This document shows positions 34,601-46,051 of a stretch of 64,000 bases of DNA, one piece after another. Within the stretch, counting starts at the first letter, position 1; the number at the start of each line of letters is the position of its first letter. The notes under the pieces were generated by a model. The model had not been told where the DNA came from, made no database searches, and was given only the letters and a program-made list of their open reading frames with translations. The stretch spans positions 196,671,741 to 196,735,740 of the forward strand of contig CM041465.1 in NCBI GenBank assembly GCA_023213395.1. The letters run 5' to 3'. Source of the DNA: Cycas panzhihuaensis. Lineage: Eukaryota > Cycadophyta. A program made the translations under genes and the position numbers.

Positions 34601-36731
34601 AAATGCAAAAGAAAAGAAATAGCGTAAAAGGAAGTACGAGGGATACTAGAGGAATACCCGGATCCGGCGTTCGGGTGGAGGTGTGGCTTGTCTCTCTAAG
34701 TCGCACTCCTTCTTTCTCCTTTCTCCATGCATGCAAGGCCGATCGACGGTGGTAGAGGGGTCTACTTACCTCCCCTTGAGCATGCCAAACTAGATGAAAT
34801 GAAAGGAACTGAAAAGGAACTTGGAACTAAGAAAGAGAAATACCGTGCAAGGAACTAACCAGCAATGGGCTCGTCCCACGTACCACTTCCGCCAATGTGC
34901 GATCCTGCAGATAAGTAAGAAAAAGCACCTTCCCCTTGGAAGAGAGGCTACAAGATACACCAAGAGATATATGCATGCGTATATAAATGGAGATCAATTG
35001 AAACTAAGTACTAAACTATGCATTAGAATGTAGCAAAACAAAATAAAAGTGTATAAGAGACTCTCACACTGCCATATACCACAAACACATGAAATGGGAC
35101 TGAGTATAGCCTCGGGATGGCTAACTCACCCACGGGAGGTCTCCACGGAGTTCGGGAAGGAAACACGAGGTGGTAACAAGGTGGAGGCGAGTTATCTTAG
35201 GCCGGTCGGGATGCCCTAACAAAATCCCCTAAACTTCTTCAACTCGTTCCTTGAGAAAGCATGTATGGCAAGGGGAAGAGGACAAGGGACAGAACCCTTG
35301 GGGAGAAGGACGGCAATGGGGGATGGAACCCCGCCTACCTCCCTCGAATCCTCGTGTATATGCCCTTGCACTGGCTGACTAAGGAAAGAGTAAAAGAGGG
35401 TTTGGAGAAAATGGAGGGGGCTCCAAGGAAACACCAGGAAAGTAGCTCTAATTTAGGGTAGTACTATGGGATAGCTATGGCTAGCGATGATCACTTTCGT
35501 TTGGAAGTAAAAGAGGCAAAACAGAAAAAGAAATTAATGGACTACTTGCTAGTAAAAACAAGAAAGTTGCAAGTAAAAAACCAAGGAATTGCAAGTAAAG
35601 ACCAAGAAGTTGCAAGTAAAAACTGAGAAGTTGCAAGCAAAAAAACTAAGAAGTACCTTGGATGGGAGACTAAGCATGTACTATGCCACTTGGAGCAGCA
35701 GCAATAGGGAACAAACAGAGGCTGGTTATGAGTAATCCCTGCAAGGGTATGGCTGAAAGAAGCTCCTTGCAAGCTTGGAGCTTTGGAGTTGATCCTTGAG
35801 ACAGCCTTTTGAGTGAAGATCCTTGAATCCTTGAGCACCTGCAAGGGGAATGGAGATGGCTATGGAAAGCAGTAAGGGGCAGTAATGGCCCTGCAAAATC
35901 TAGCTAATGGCAGCCCACTTCACCTCCTCCAGTTGCTGTGTATGAAGTTGTTTGTTTTCTGTGTGTTTTCCCTGTGCAAAGTCTTTGAAATTCTTCTTGG
36001 GAGTTTGAAAAATGAGCAAAAAAGTCCTGAAAATCGGGAGGAAAATTCCCTTTATCCCCTGTTCACAGTAGGTGAACGTTGGGGATGTCAGGGCGTCTCC
36101 AATCCAATGAAGCCACGTGGCAGTTTCGCGAAAAAAGCGGAAACTGTCGCGTGGTTCTTTTTTTTTTTAATTTCAAACAGTCGTACCACGACAAACTCTG
36201 CGGTACCGCTGCAAACTCTGTGGTACCGCTTAGTTTACCGCGGTATCAGCCTGAAACTAAAAAAAGAGAAAAAAAGAGCAGAAAAATCAGGTTTTAAGGC
36301 AAAAACAAAGGCTAAACATGAATTAGAGCAACTGAGGGAGTGCCCAGGCAGTGAGCAAGTACCCAAAACAATGCAAAGGGTCCTAACTAAAGGTTAAACC
36401 GGACTTAGGAAGGACTGCAACATAGGCAACATGTTGTAAGAAAAACAAGTCGACGATGTAAACATCCGGGAGGCTGTGGAATCATGGGTGGCTGTGTGCC
36501 ATACGGGGTGTAACATTCACTAAGGAATGCCCCCGCTGTGAGTCGTCATAGGCTGAAGGCATGCCGTAGGCACATGCATAATGAACAAGTAGAAAAGTAA
36601 TGCGTGCAGGCAGGCATATGTCAAGCAACCTACTCTAAATACCCTCAATCGACCATGGGCAAGCAAAGTAAGAAAATATACCTGATCAAACCTGCGTCGA
36701 TGCGTCTCCGGTCCATTCCGGTGGTGAAACA
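31669..36731 (-). repeat. Element C 3' LTR, interrupted by solo LTR D
   Basis: LTR pieces 31669-31737 and 34237-36731 together give about 2564 bp, against 2543 for the 5' LTR. Sense ends are TGTTTC...GTTTCA. A block of four 20-23-bp repeats containing ttgcaagtaaa lies at 35549-35652, also in the other LTR (49690-49793). Confidence 0.92.
31738..34236 (+). mobile_element. Solo LTR D, Tat family, inserted in element C's 3' LTR
   Basis: 2499 bp from TGTTTCC to GCGTTTCA, the same termini as C's LTRs but opposite orientation. Shares with other Tat LTRs the TTTAGCCTATGACGAC block near 31908 and the ttagccatcccgaggctatac block near 33290. No internal region or second LTR, so it is a recombination product. 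A clean target duplication is not visible (aagct left, ctaac right). Confidence 0.85.
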
Positions 36732-37084
36732 TCGCCCTCTTGGCGTGAGCCTCACTGCTCAGAAGCGTAATGTGATGGCGAATGCTGACAATCAAGAAAT
36801 ATGAGTAGCACATGCATATATATATATAAAAGCAATAAAGAGCAAAGACGTGGACCAAGGGCGAGGCAAGTGTCGTGGCGAACGCATGGACAAGGGAGGC
36901 GGAGACAAGGACAACGTAAGGGTCACGCTGCCGCCTAACATCGACACAGAATCGAAATAAGCAAAAGGGGATGCCCCGCTGTCAAGTGCAACATGAAGTA
37001 GGAAGGCATCCATCAAATCTGAAGCAATCTAACAAACAACGACCGGAGACTTGGGCACGGGCTGGCCACGCAAGCCTCAGGGGC
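36732..37084 (-). other. Element C polypurine tract and 3' untranslated region
   Basis: On the minus strand ccaagagggcga directly precedes the LTR. The rest is non-coding and corresponds to 16152-16563 of element B. Confidence 0.75.
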
Positions 37085-37495
37085 GATCATCTAAAAGAGG
37101 GAGGCGACGCTCAAGGATGAGGCGACGAGGTCACCTCAGCATTGAGGTGCCTAGGGATATGCTGAATATCCACTGACGAGAAACAAGCCAGAAGAGACTT
37201 GGCAGCAGACGCGAGGGTTCTCAAGTGAGGGCATCGCACCTAGTAAACCTGGGTGAGATGGGATACCACGACCTGAGAATCGTAAAACAACACAATGGAC
37301 CCGCAACGGAAACGGAGAGCATCGGTAAGGGCTTCAATAATGGCCCGTGTACTCAGCTTCGTTATTGGTAGCCTCGGGAAGAAAGACCCCGGAACGCAAG
37401 AAATTGTGTCCGGAGGGGCTGCGAAGAATCCACGCAGTGGCGGAAGGTCCGGGGTTGCCGCGACTTCCACCATCGGTAAAGACGAGAAGAGACAT
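37085..37495 (-). pseudogene. Element C second RNase H
   Basis: Best-preserved copy. From ATG 37495: MSLLVFTDGGSRGNPGPSA (first Asp in TDGG), LPEATNNEAEY (Glu), then after a frameshift LTDALRFRCGSIVLFYDSQ (Asp), VVVSHLTQVY and DIQHIPRHLNAEV, where the last Asp is lost in a small deletion. About 140 residues, the size of a free RNase HI domain. The minus-strand context gtgtgattaccag some 20 nt before the ATG could be a splice acceptor. Confidence 0.87.
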
Positions 37496-38020
37496 GACTG
37501 GATACTAAGCTCTGGTAATCACACAAATAGCAATGAAAGCAAAACAAAGACTCGAATGACAAGCACGAAGGGGGCCGAGAAGGGTAGGAGGACCTAGCAA
37601 TGAGGTTACCTAAGAACGAAAGCAAGCAATCCGGCCACTGGTTGGGAGTGGGCGGAGAAAAGACGCCCTGGAATGTCAAAGGTTGCTTTGGAAAGCAAAA
37701 GATGCCCCTGAACGGGGGAGCATTTCCCTTGGGGACCCCAGGAGCGAGAAAGGGCTACAAAAATGAGTCCAGGACGGTGAAACAAGCCAAACGAGTATAA
37801 ACTCGGGCACGCACGGGAGTAGCGCGTAAAACGATGCAGAAGGGCCCTGCCAAAAGTGCAAAAGTGAGGCGCCATAAATGCCCTTGCAAGAGAGGGCAAA
37901 AAGGGCGTCCATGGAGCACAATGGGCAACCGGGCCAGAAGGCAAAGGCTACCAGGGGGATGAGACGGTCCCAATGACTGTCACGAAGCCAAAAACGGAAG
38001 AAGTGCCCGCCCGGGCCCCC
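37496..38020. other. Element C region between second RNase H and antisense promoter
   Basis: Counterpart of 15225-15732 in B; no protein reading conserved between the copies. Contains the shared upstream sequence of two divergently read genes. Confidence 0.55.
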
Positions 38021-38023
38021 GCC

Positions 38024-38030
38024 TATATAA
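38024..38030 (+). promoter_or_regulatory. TATA box of the antisense gene (element C)
   Basis: tatataa in ccgcctatataaggaaaa, about 165 nt before the ATG at 38191. Same sequence and spacing as in element B. Confidence 0.78.
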
Positions 38031-38190
38031 GGAAAACTAATAAAAAATCAAATTCATTTTCACTGGCTCTCGTGCGAAACCAAAGCCTCTTCCTTACGAC
38101 GCGAAGCGCTACCCGCCTCCGAGGCACGCAGAAGACAATCCGACCGTCAGATTCGAGCATAGAGACAGCCGTTACGACCTTAGAGACGAG

Positions 38191-40622
38191 ATGGCGACGG
38201 CCAGGCCAGACCCAGTGAGTGGATCTCATGCAACCCTAGTCATTTTAAAGTTTAAAGTTCATTACTTTTTAATTAATTTTTAATGTTTTTTATGCCCCTT
38301 ATGGGTGATTAGAGGCCTCTTAGAGTCTGAATCAGACCCGGAAAGAGGCGGGACAGGCATTAGGCGCCTGGTCCCGGGCCCTATGGGGTCCACCACAAAA
38401 AATTGATTTTCACAAACCCCTTTTAGGGGTTGCTTGATCACAGCCAAGATCGCGACACTGCGATCTTAACCGTGGGATCGCAGAGGAGCGATCGCCGTGG
38501 GACCCACTCCAAATTTAGCGGTACCACTAAATTTGGAGCGGTACGCAGACAGAAAATTAGAAAAAATAGAAAAGGGGCCAAACAGCCCCCGAAAACCAGA
38601 AAAGACAACCAGACAGATAGCTAGGAGCCTAGATGACTGCTAGGAGACTGACTTTGACTGACTTTGATGATTGCAGGTAGTTATCGCAGTGGATAACCGT
38701 GAAAATGTCAGCATGCCCATCCTGAGTTACCTAAAGATGGCAACCCAGGAGGACAAGGCGACCCTGAAGAGATGTGACCTATACAAGGCCCTGAAGACCC
38801 CCCAGTTCGCATCAGATTAGCGGCTCCTAGTTGACATAATGTCACACTGGGACAGGAGGAGGTATGTATTTCACTTGCCTCAGATAGAAGACATTACCAT
38901 CACCCCAGGAGATATCAGGCGGATCCTGGGGGTACCAGCTGTGGAGACCGTGAGATCGAGGGCGCCGCCAAGACCGAGGCACACAGGGAGGTAGCCCAGT
39001 TCCTCATGGGGACTGAAAGGTGGGAGCGGAAGGGAGCTCCCTTCCAAACAGTACTCATGTCACAGATTCCTCGAGCGAGGAAACTCGTTCTACTATGCAT
39101 TCTATTCTGGATCTCCCGAAAACAGAACTACAGGGAGATCCCCGGAGGATGGGTGGACGCAGCGCGCCGATGAGAGGCCAGCGAGAGGATGGACTGGGCC
39201 ACTCTAGTTGCGGCGAACCTCGTCGCCCAACTAGACACCATCAGGAGATCGGGCAGAGGAGGCTTCTCTTACAGCACACTATTGCAGTGCTGGTTTTTTT
39301 ATCACTTTGCGACAGTGGCACCGGCAGGGGGGCCATTCCCATAACGAGGTGGGCCCCGGTGGTCCACAGGTGGCAGACGAGGCTCCGGGGGATAAAGGAT
39401 CAGGCCCATGTCCGTCAGTCAGTTGACGCGACATCACTCAACCTTCTCACTCTAACAAACTACATAGCAGAGCCTTAGAGAGCAGTGAGGTGGGAGAGCG
39501 ATGACGGAGCAGGAGGAGCAGGAGCACCCATCGACGATGGCGGTGGCAGCGGCGGCGATGGGGGGTGACAATGATGACGGGAGAGGGGGATGGCCCATCA
39601 TGACCTGCAGGAGAGGCAGGTCCATCACAGTCATCAGAGGGCGCAGCAGGACCATCTGAGACTACCATAGGAGGGGCAGGCCCATCGAGAGCTGCTGAGA
39701 CAAGCAGGGTGGCCGAGACCAGGGGGCGCAGGCTACGGATTGTGAGGAGATCCGGAGAGGCGAGGGTCAAGCCAGTCCCTACCAGAGACGAGGCAGAGGC
39801 AGAGGATGTACCTGAGGACGAGGTACCTGTAGCTGGCGGAGGGCCAGGAGATGAGGATGTCGCCCGAGCGGAGGATCCAGTGGCCACGGCAGGTGAGACC
39901 TAACCGTTTCCTTAGTCGTTTGACATCTAGACAGATTTTGATTTCATTTCATTATGATATGCAGTGAGGATGTACACTGACACACGGCATGTTGCCTTGA
40001 CAGGAGTAGTAGAGGTGCAGAGGCTGGTCGAGGCCATGGTGAGGGAGATGTTCCCTCAGGTCTACGCAGAGGGGCAACCGCCCATCCAGGTGAAGGATGT
40101 GCCCAGATCGGCAGGAGCCTACATGCAGGCATTCGCCCTATTGGCGAGAGCGAGAGACATCTGGGCTGCAGAGACCCAGGAGCATATGGCATTCCGGGGT
40201 AGTTGCAGCGAGAGCTCGACATGACCAAGGGCGAGCGAGATGAGTTGCGCGGATGGGTTCAAGCCTTGGAGACACAGAGCGGGCTAAGAGGAGATGCAGG
40301 GAGCAGCACTCGCCTAGTAGTCCTAGAGGAGCACCTTAAGGCGTCGGAGGAGAAGTTCAGTGCCATAGAGGAGGGACTCCGAGGCGAGAGGGATCGCATC
40401 CAGGTCCGCTACGACCAGCTGGTGGCACAGGTGGTCTCGAGGTCGAGCAGGAGCCGGACCCACACGCAGACAGCAGCTACGACTCCGAGACGGCCTCGGG
40501 ACGAGGAGAGCGAGGCAGGCAGCTGGCGAAGGCCCAGGAGGAGCCTCGCAGGGATGTGGTCCCCAGGAGAGGGATCACACAGACCGGGGGATTGGACCCC
40601 AGGGTCAAGACAGCAGCAGTAG
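38191..40622 (+). pseudogene. Element C antisense gene: plant-mobile-domain-like protein, three exons
   Basis: Exons 38191-38214 (MATARPDP), 38677-39892 and 40004-40622; introns 38215-38676 (GTGAGT...CAG) and 39893-40003 (GTGAGA...CAG). Exon 2 is 1216 nt, equal to element B. It starts VVIAVDNR, has DLYKALKTPQFASD then a stop (38818), and YVFHLPQIEDITITPGDI, the mobile-domain core. Then come an Ala/Gly/acidic linker and, in exon 3, a charged helical region (RELDMTKGERDELRG and onward), probably coiled coil. Frameshifts near 38940 and 40200. Host plant mobile domain proteins act in silencing and genome stability; a role for this copy is unknown. Confidence 0.83.
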
Positions 40623-40872
40623 AGATGAGATGTACATATATATGGTTTTGACGGGAAAGCGCGAGCCTCCAGGGGGTCATATGTAGACTCACATGATTGT
40701 ACCCCCCTACAAGGATCCCGGCTTCCCACACATAATGTACTATGACATTTTGATATATATATATACATGGGGTAATTAGAACCCCACTTTGGCATGAAAT
40801 GGTGTGTATCATGTATGATAGAGATAGCATGTATGATTTACTTTTGTAAATGAATATTTTTGTATGATGCAA

Positions 40873-40912
40873 ATGTAAATATGTAAATATGTAAATATGT
40901 AGATATGTAAAT
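40873..40912 (+). repeat. Short 8-bp tandem repeat after the antisense gene
   Basis: atgtaaat/atgtagat units in tandem, about five copies, in the AT-rich 3' region of the antisense gene. The rest of 40623-41201 is non-coding spacer shared by the two convergent genes. Confidence 0.75.
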
Positions 40913-41201
40913 TTTTGTAAATATGCATGTGTTTCCTTCCATGTATGGCTATATGTCTAATAGGAGCACACACGTCCACCGTAAGCAGAGGTGATCGAGA
41001 GGTGTGAGGTTAGAAATAGAGCAACATGTACGTCCATAGGGGAGCATAGCGGAATATGCGAAGGAAACGACAGGCACGAGAGGGGAGTGACGATACTCCA
41101 CAGCGTCGTCCTAGTCAGGGGATGCCCAAATAGGAGGACAAAGGTTCTTAAGAGCACACAGAAATGCGAGTTCCACGGGAGGAACCAGAAGAAGAACCGA
41201 A

Positions 41202-41456
41202 AATCTACCTTAAATTGCCATTCTACCCTTGGTTGGGAGGAATGGGAACAATTTAAAATGGTAGTTTAGGCTCGTTTCGGAGCATGAATCCATCTTAAAT
41301 TGCCATTCAACCCGTGGTTGGGAGGAATGGGAACAATTTAAAATGGTAGTTTAGGCTCGTTTCAGAGCATGAATCCATCTTAAATTGCCATTCAACCCGT
41401 GGTTGGGAGGAATGGGAATAATTTAAAATGGCAGTTTAGGCTCGTTTCGGAGCATG
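41202..41456 (-). repeat. Three tandem 85-bp copies of the conserved foldback (element C)
   Basis: Units 41202-41286, 41287-41371 and 41372-41456, nearly identical. Each has outer arms ccatcttaaatt and aatttaaaatgg, which pair fully on the element's sense strand with one G-U, plus inner stems ccattc/gaatgg and aacc/ggtt. The array starts about 20 nt after the integrase stop. Elements B and E have one unit each. Confidence 0.88.
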
Positions 41457-41477
41457 GCAAAGAAAGGAGCGGAAAGA

Positions 41478-42600
41478 TCACGCGTAGAATTTCTTAAGGA
41501 ATTTTCCGTTGACCGCTTTCTCAAATTCCAAACTGTCCAAGGTGGTGATCCTGTATGCGTCGTTATCGAGGCTTTCGAGAACAACGAAGGGGCCTACCCA
41601 TTTGGGTCCGAATTTGGCCAAGCGATCATAAAGATACTCCAATTTGAGGACGTGGTCCCCAGGACACAAAGGACGAGCACGAAGACGTTGGTCGTGTGGT
41701 CTTTGCAAGCGGGCTTTCGAAGCGAGGTTCACTTGATAAGCCGCTAAGCGCTTCTCATCCAAGGCTTCGAGGTCTAGGAGGCGAGCCTGACGAATAGACT
41801 CCTCATCAATAAGGCCTCGAAGAGAAACCCGAAGGGAAGGGATCTCCACTTCCAATGGGAGTATTGCCTCGGTTCCGTAGACTAACGAGAATGGGGTCAT
41901 TCCGGTAGCCGTGCGGATGGAAGTGTGATAAGCCCATAGAGCGGAAGGGAGTTGGATGTGCCAGTCTCTTTGAGACTGGGCAACGGTTTTCTTCAAAATG
42001 CCAATGAGTGTTTTGTTGAAAGATTCAACTTGCCCGTTTGCTTGGGGGTAATAAGGGGATGACGTTTTATGCGAGATCTTGAATTTCTCGCATAATTCGT
42101 CCATTTCCTTATTACAGAAAGAAGTTCCATTATTCGTAATTAGGACATCTGGAATTCTGAAACGACAGATAATATGCTGGTAGACGAAGGTGGCTATCGT
42201 CTTGCCAGGGGTAGTGGACAGGGGGGTTGCCTCTGCCCATTTAGTGAAGTATTCGGTAGAGGTTGAGATATATTTATGTTGCACGGAAGATGGCGGTGAT
42301 ATAGCCCCAATGAGGTCCAAGCCCCATTGAGAAAAGGGCCACGGAGACACGATAGGGTGCAACGCCTCGAAAGGTACGTGAGAGACGTTGGTGTGCTCCT
42401 GGCATCGCCGACATCTAAGGGCACAAGCGTGGCTGTCCTTGAACAAGGACGACTAGTAATAGCCCATGCGGAGGATCCTTTGGGCCATGGATTGGCCCCC
42501 AAAGTGGCCCCCACAAATGCCATGGTGGCATTCGCAGAGTATTTGGTCCGCCGTCGGAGCGACGCAATGCGGTGATCCCATCGAAAGATCTCTTATCTGA
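41478..42600 (-). pseudogene. Element C integrase
   Basis: Zinc region with CHHGICGGHFGGQ and CRRCQEHTN either side of a stop at 42453. A 322-codon open frame (42446-41478) then covers the core: WGLDLIGAIS (first Asp kept), LITNNGTSF (second catalytic Asp changed to Asn; element B has TDNG) and GQVESFNKT (Glu kept). The C-terminal GPFVVLESL and NGKFLKKFYA close it. A nearly intact frame with one catalytic substitution. Confidence 0.95.
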
Positions 42601-43440
42601 CACCCCATCCACAAGGAGGTGCTTTGCCAGCGATGGCGGATACGCAACCTAACCTTGTTACTGGCTTCTGGGTGATACTCTTGCTGAGTCAGATATCGCA
42701 CAATGTCACCATACCACTCGCTGTCGGCGAGTGGGTGAGGAGAAGCATCGTGGATGGTCATGATAGACTCGTCCGGGAAAGAGTCATCAACAGGAACGCC
42801 GCTCGCGTTGGGAATGGCAGCATTCGCTAATTGCTCGGCTACTATCATTCTCTTCTTTGACTTCCTGTTGATGACTTGCAAGTCGAATTCCTGAAGCAGG
42901 ACGGCCCAATGACCTACCCTACCTGTCAAATCTGAGCGGGTAAGTAAATAATGCAAGGGATCGAATTGGACGATCACCTTGGTTGTGTTGCCGAGTAAGT
43001 AATGTCGAAATGTCTTGGTCGCATAGACCAAGGAGAGGCATTCCTTTCTGGCGGGGGGATAGTTTAATTCAGCGGCAACAAGAGTGCAGCTGATGAAGTA
43101 AATGGCGCTCTCGGTTCCCGAATCGTCCTCCTATGCGAGCATTGCGCCCAGGGATTCGTCAATTACCAAGGTGTATAGGATGAAGGGCCTATCAAAGCGA
43201 GGAGACGCCAGCGTAGGGGAGAAAACGAGAGCTTCCTTGAGCCCTACGAAGGCCTTTTGGGTCTTGTCCAACCAGACAAAAGGGGCTCCTTTCTTTAATA
43301 GGTTCATAAGAGGCTTGGCATTTATGGCAAAATCTGCCAAAAAACGCCTCAAGAAACCAAGCCTGCCTATAAACGACTTAATCTGTCGTTGGGTCCTAGG
43401 CGGCGGCATGTCAATGATTGCCTTGACTTTTTCCGGATCG
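42601..43440 (-). pseudogene. Element C pol RNase H (first copy)
   Basis: PPPRTQRQIKSFIGRLGFLR connection, then RPFILYTLVIDESLGAMLA (stop at 43131), KECLSLVYATKTFRHYLL, FDPLHYLLTRSDLTGR and the INRKSKKRMIVAEQLA end. The first-strand catalytic Asp context is again missing (YTLVIDES). Frame kept across most of the region. Confidence 0.9.
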
Positions 43441-44171
43441 ATTTGGATTCCTTATTGGGACACGAGGAAACCCAAGAGTTTGCCTAAAGTGATGGCAAAC
43501 ACGCATTTCAATGGGTTTAGACTAGCATGGTACTTGCGGCATCTTGTGAAGATGGCGCGCAAGTCGGAGGGATGATGGGCTCTGGAATGAGAAAGGCCCA
43601 TCATATCATCCATGAAGACCTCCAACGTATTGTTGATGAGGTCGTGAAAGATGAAATACATGGCTCTTTGATAAGTAGCCCCTGCATTCTTAAGACCAAA
43701 AGGCATTGCCTTATAGGCAAAGGTACCCCATGGCGTAGTGAAGGCCGTCTTATGGCGGTCTTCAAGAGAAATCTGAATCTGGTTATAGCCGGAGAAGCCG
43801 TCCATCAAGGACATAACTTCGAATCCAGCCGTGCGATCGATTATTTGATCGATGAAGGGAAGAGGAAAGTTGTCCTTGGGACAAGCGTTGTTTATGTCGC
43901 AAAAATCGACACAAATACGAATGGTCCCGTTCTTCTTAGCAACGGGAATGATATTCGATACCCACTTAGGGTAATCGATAGAAGAAATGAGTCCCGCCTC
44001 CAGAAGCTTCTCAACTTCCATCTTAACAGCAGCTGAAAGCTTCGGGTGAAGGCGACGTTGCTTCTGATGCACGGGGCAAGCGTCAGAAAAGGTCGTAAAG
44101 TTATACGTGACGATGGAGGGGTCAATGCCCTTCATATCCGAGTAATCCCATGCGAATACATCGCAGAATTC
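43441..44171 (-). pseudogene. Element C reverse transcriptase
   Basis: Open 227-codon frame (44135-43452) holding VEKLLEAGLISSIDYPKWVS, IRICVDFCDINNACPKDNF, MSLMDGFSGYNQI, TTPWGTFAYKAMPFGLKNAG, catalytic FMDDMMG and LLGFLVSQ. All polymerase motifs are present; the Tyr of YVDD is Phe, as in B and E. One stop (44172-44174) separates it from the linker upstream. Confidence 0.96.
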
Positions 44172-45931
44172 TTAGAATAGGAGGGAGTATTCCCTCAATT
44201 CGTCAGGAGTACACTCCGCTCCTACCTTAATGACCTTGTCTGGGGCAAGGACTATGTCCTGGGTTGCCCCCATGCACATGGAATTCCCCTCCTCGAAATG
44301 GAGGGGCGTAAGATCAACCAGAAGGGAGGAAACGGAAGAGGGGATTGGGTCGGCTAATGGGGACCCAATCGCTAAGACCTTCTGGTGGCCAAGCTTGTGG
44401 TGACCAGGAGGCAAACTCAGCATAGAACCAGCTAAGTGTTCCAGCAAAGCCTCATCGTCTTCGAAGTAGTCTACCCCATGGATGACCTGACTTCGAATAG
44501 GCGAGGCGCGGGATAGCGTGGAAGCGATAGGACCGGTATGGCCTGAAAACTGCCCATCATCCCTAAGAGACTCTGAAGGAGAGTCAAGGAGAGGTCCCTC
44601 GTAAAAAGCAAGAGGGAAACTCTCAACATCATCACCTATGGGAGGTGACAAGACGGGACGGAAGAGCTAGGAACGTGATGATCAACATGCGCAATGTCAT
44701 GTGACATATGAAAATGACTAGGCTCTACAACAAAAGGGGCCCTAGGAGGGAACCTAGGACTAGGAGGATGCCCCACACTAGTGGGGAGGAACGAAACTGG
44801 GTAAGGATGGTCCTCATCCTCACTATGGGACCCGTCGTTTTCAAACATGGCGAGATATCCATAGCTCCCGATACCAATGGGGGCGAAGCGCGTCAAACCA
44901 GGAGAAGAAGGTGTGGGATCTTCTTCTCGGTAAGAGGAATTGGGGATTCCAATGGAGCAAGCCGAGGCATGGTCGGAAGGGCGTTTGTTTCCCTTCGTAT
45001 GGCCATGGCTTGCCTGGGCGGAAGGCCTAGCTGGTTTGGCGAGGGATTGCTCGCGGGAGACAACTTTCATTTGTCCATTATGGACAAATTTAAGTTGCCC
45101 CCAATGGGTGGAACACACGGCTCCCATTTGGTCAAGCCATGGTCGACCCAGAAGCAAGTTGTAATTAACGTCAACATCGAGGACGACAATGTCGGTAATG
45201 ACAGTCTTGTCCTCGAGGGTAAGGGGTATCGAGACAGATCCTAAGGGGGTCTTCTTGGTACCGTCATAACCCTAACAATGCCATGGAACGGGTTCCAAGG
45301 CGAAGACGCCAAGCTCTTGCATAATGTGCAAAGGCATGGCATTGACGGAAGAACCGTTGTCCACGACGGTTCTCCACAATGTGCAATCGGGAGTATCTAT
45401 GGTAATGGTGAAAGGGAAGTTCCATTGGCATTCCCTTCCATTAGATGCGGGAAGATCCCTGGGATCGAAGGAGATAACAGGTTCGCCGCTTTGGGTTGTG
45501 CCCAAGGCGTGAATGGACGCATCATTCGATCCTAGAGCTTCCAAAAGGAGCGCTCGTTGCTCAGGGCAACTTCTCAAGACATCCATGATGGACATCCCAG
45601 CAGCCACAGTGAGAAGCTCTTCGACTACAGAGAAGGGCTTACCCCTCCCTGTGGGTTGGGTAAGGGCTCTCCTAAAGTCGAATCGACCAGGGCGGACGGG
45701 AATGCTCTTGGGAAGTGCCGGGATCTCTGGAGGAATAGCTTCCGGAGGGGGATCCAACTGCGAGGTAGACGCGGAGGCACCTGTTGCCTCCTTCGCGGCT
45801 TGAGACCGGGTTAAAGCGTAAAGAGGAGTGGTCTCAAGCATTTGGATCACCTTCTTTCCCTTGTTATGGGACCGCGAAGGTGATGGAACACGGCAGTCAG
45901 GGGAGCACAAAGGGGAAGGTGACCTTCGCAT
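44172..45931 (-). pseudogene. Element C aspartic protease and linker
   Basis: 45931-45272 carries ALTRSQAAKEATGAS, RPGRFDFRRALTQPTGRGK, then the active site TVVDNGSSVNAMPLHIMQEL. After a stop, MLLGRPWLDQMGAVCSTHW continues the fold. The linker (44651-44172, shifted frame) has IHGVDYFEDDEALLEHLAGS and EEGNSMCMGATQDIVLAP before RT. The catalytic Asp is present. Confidence 0.88.
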
Positions 45932-46051
45932 ACCCTTCCCTCTACCATGCGAAGGGCGAGAATCGGGAGACCTATCCCGATTCTGATTGTTCCTTTGCTG
46001 AACAACGTGACCACGTTCCCCATGTTTGGGGAACGGGTCTCTATGAACGGG

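Noticed and set aside
35885-36397. 170-codon plus-strand ORF inside element C's 3' LTR
   Set aside because: It is antisense to the LTR, has no recognisable domain, and the same region of the other LTR (50021 onward) is shifted and shorter. Chance ORF.
39962-39964. CAG at 39962-39964 as acceptor of intron 2 in the element C antisense gene
   Set aside because: Element B has no CAG at the aligned place; the acceptor at 40001-40003 (ttgacag) is matched in B (ttggcag) and keeps the frame in both.
41202-41456. CRISPR-like array
   Set aside because: The units are contiguous 85-bp copies without unique spacers, within a plant retrotransposon.
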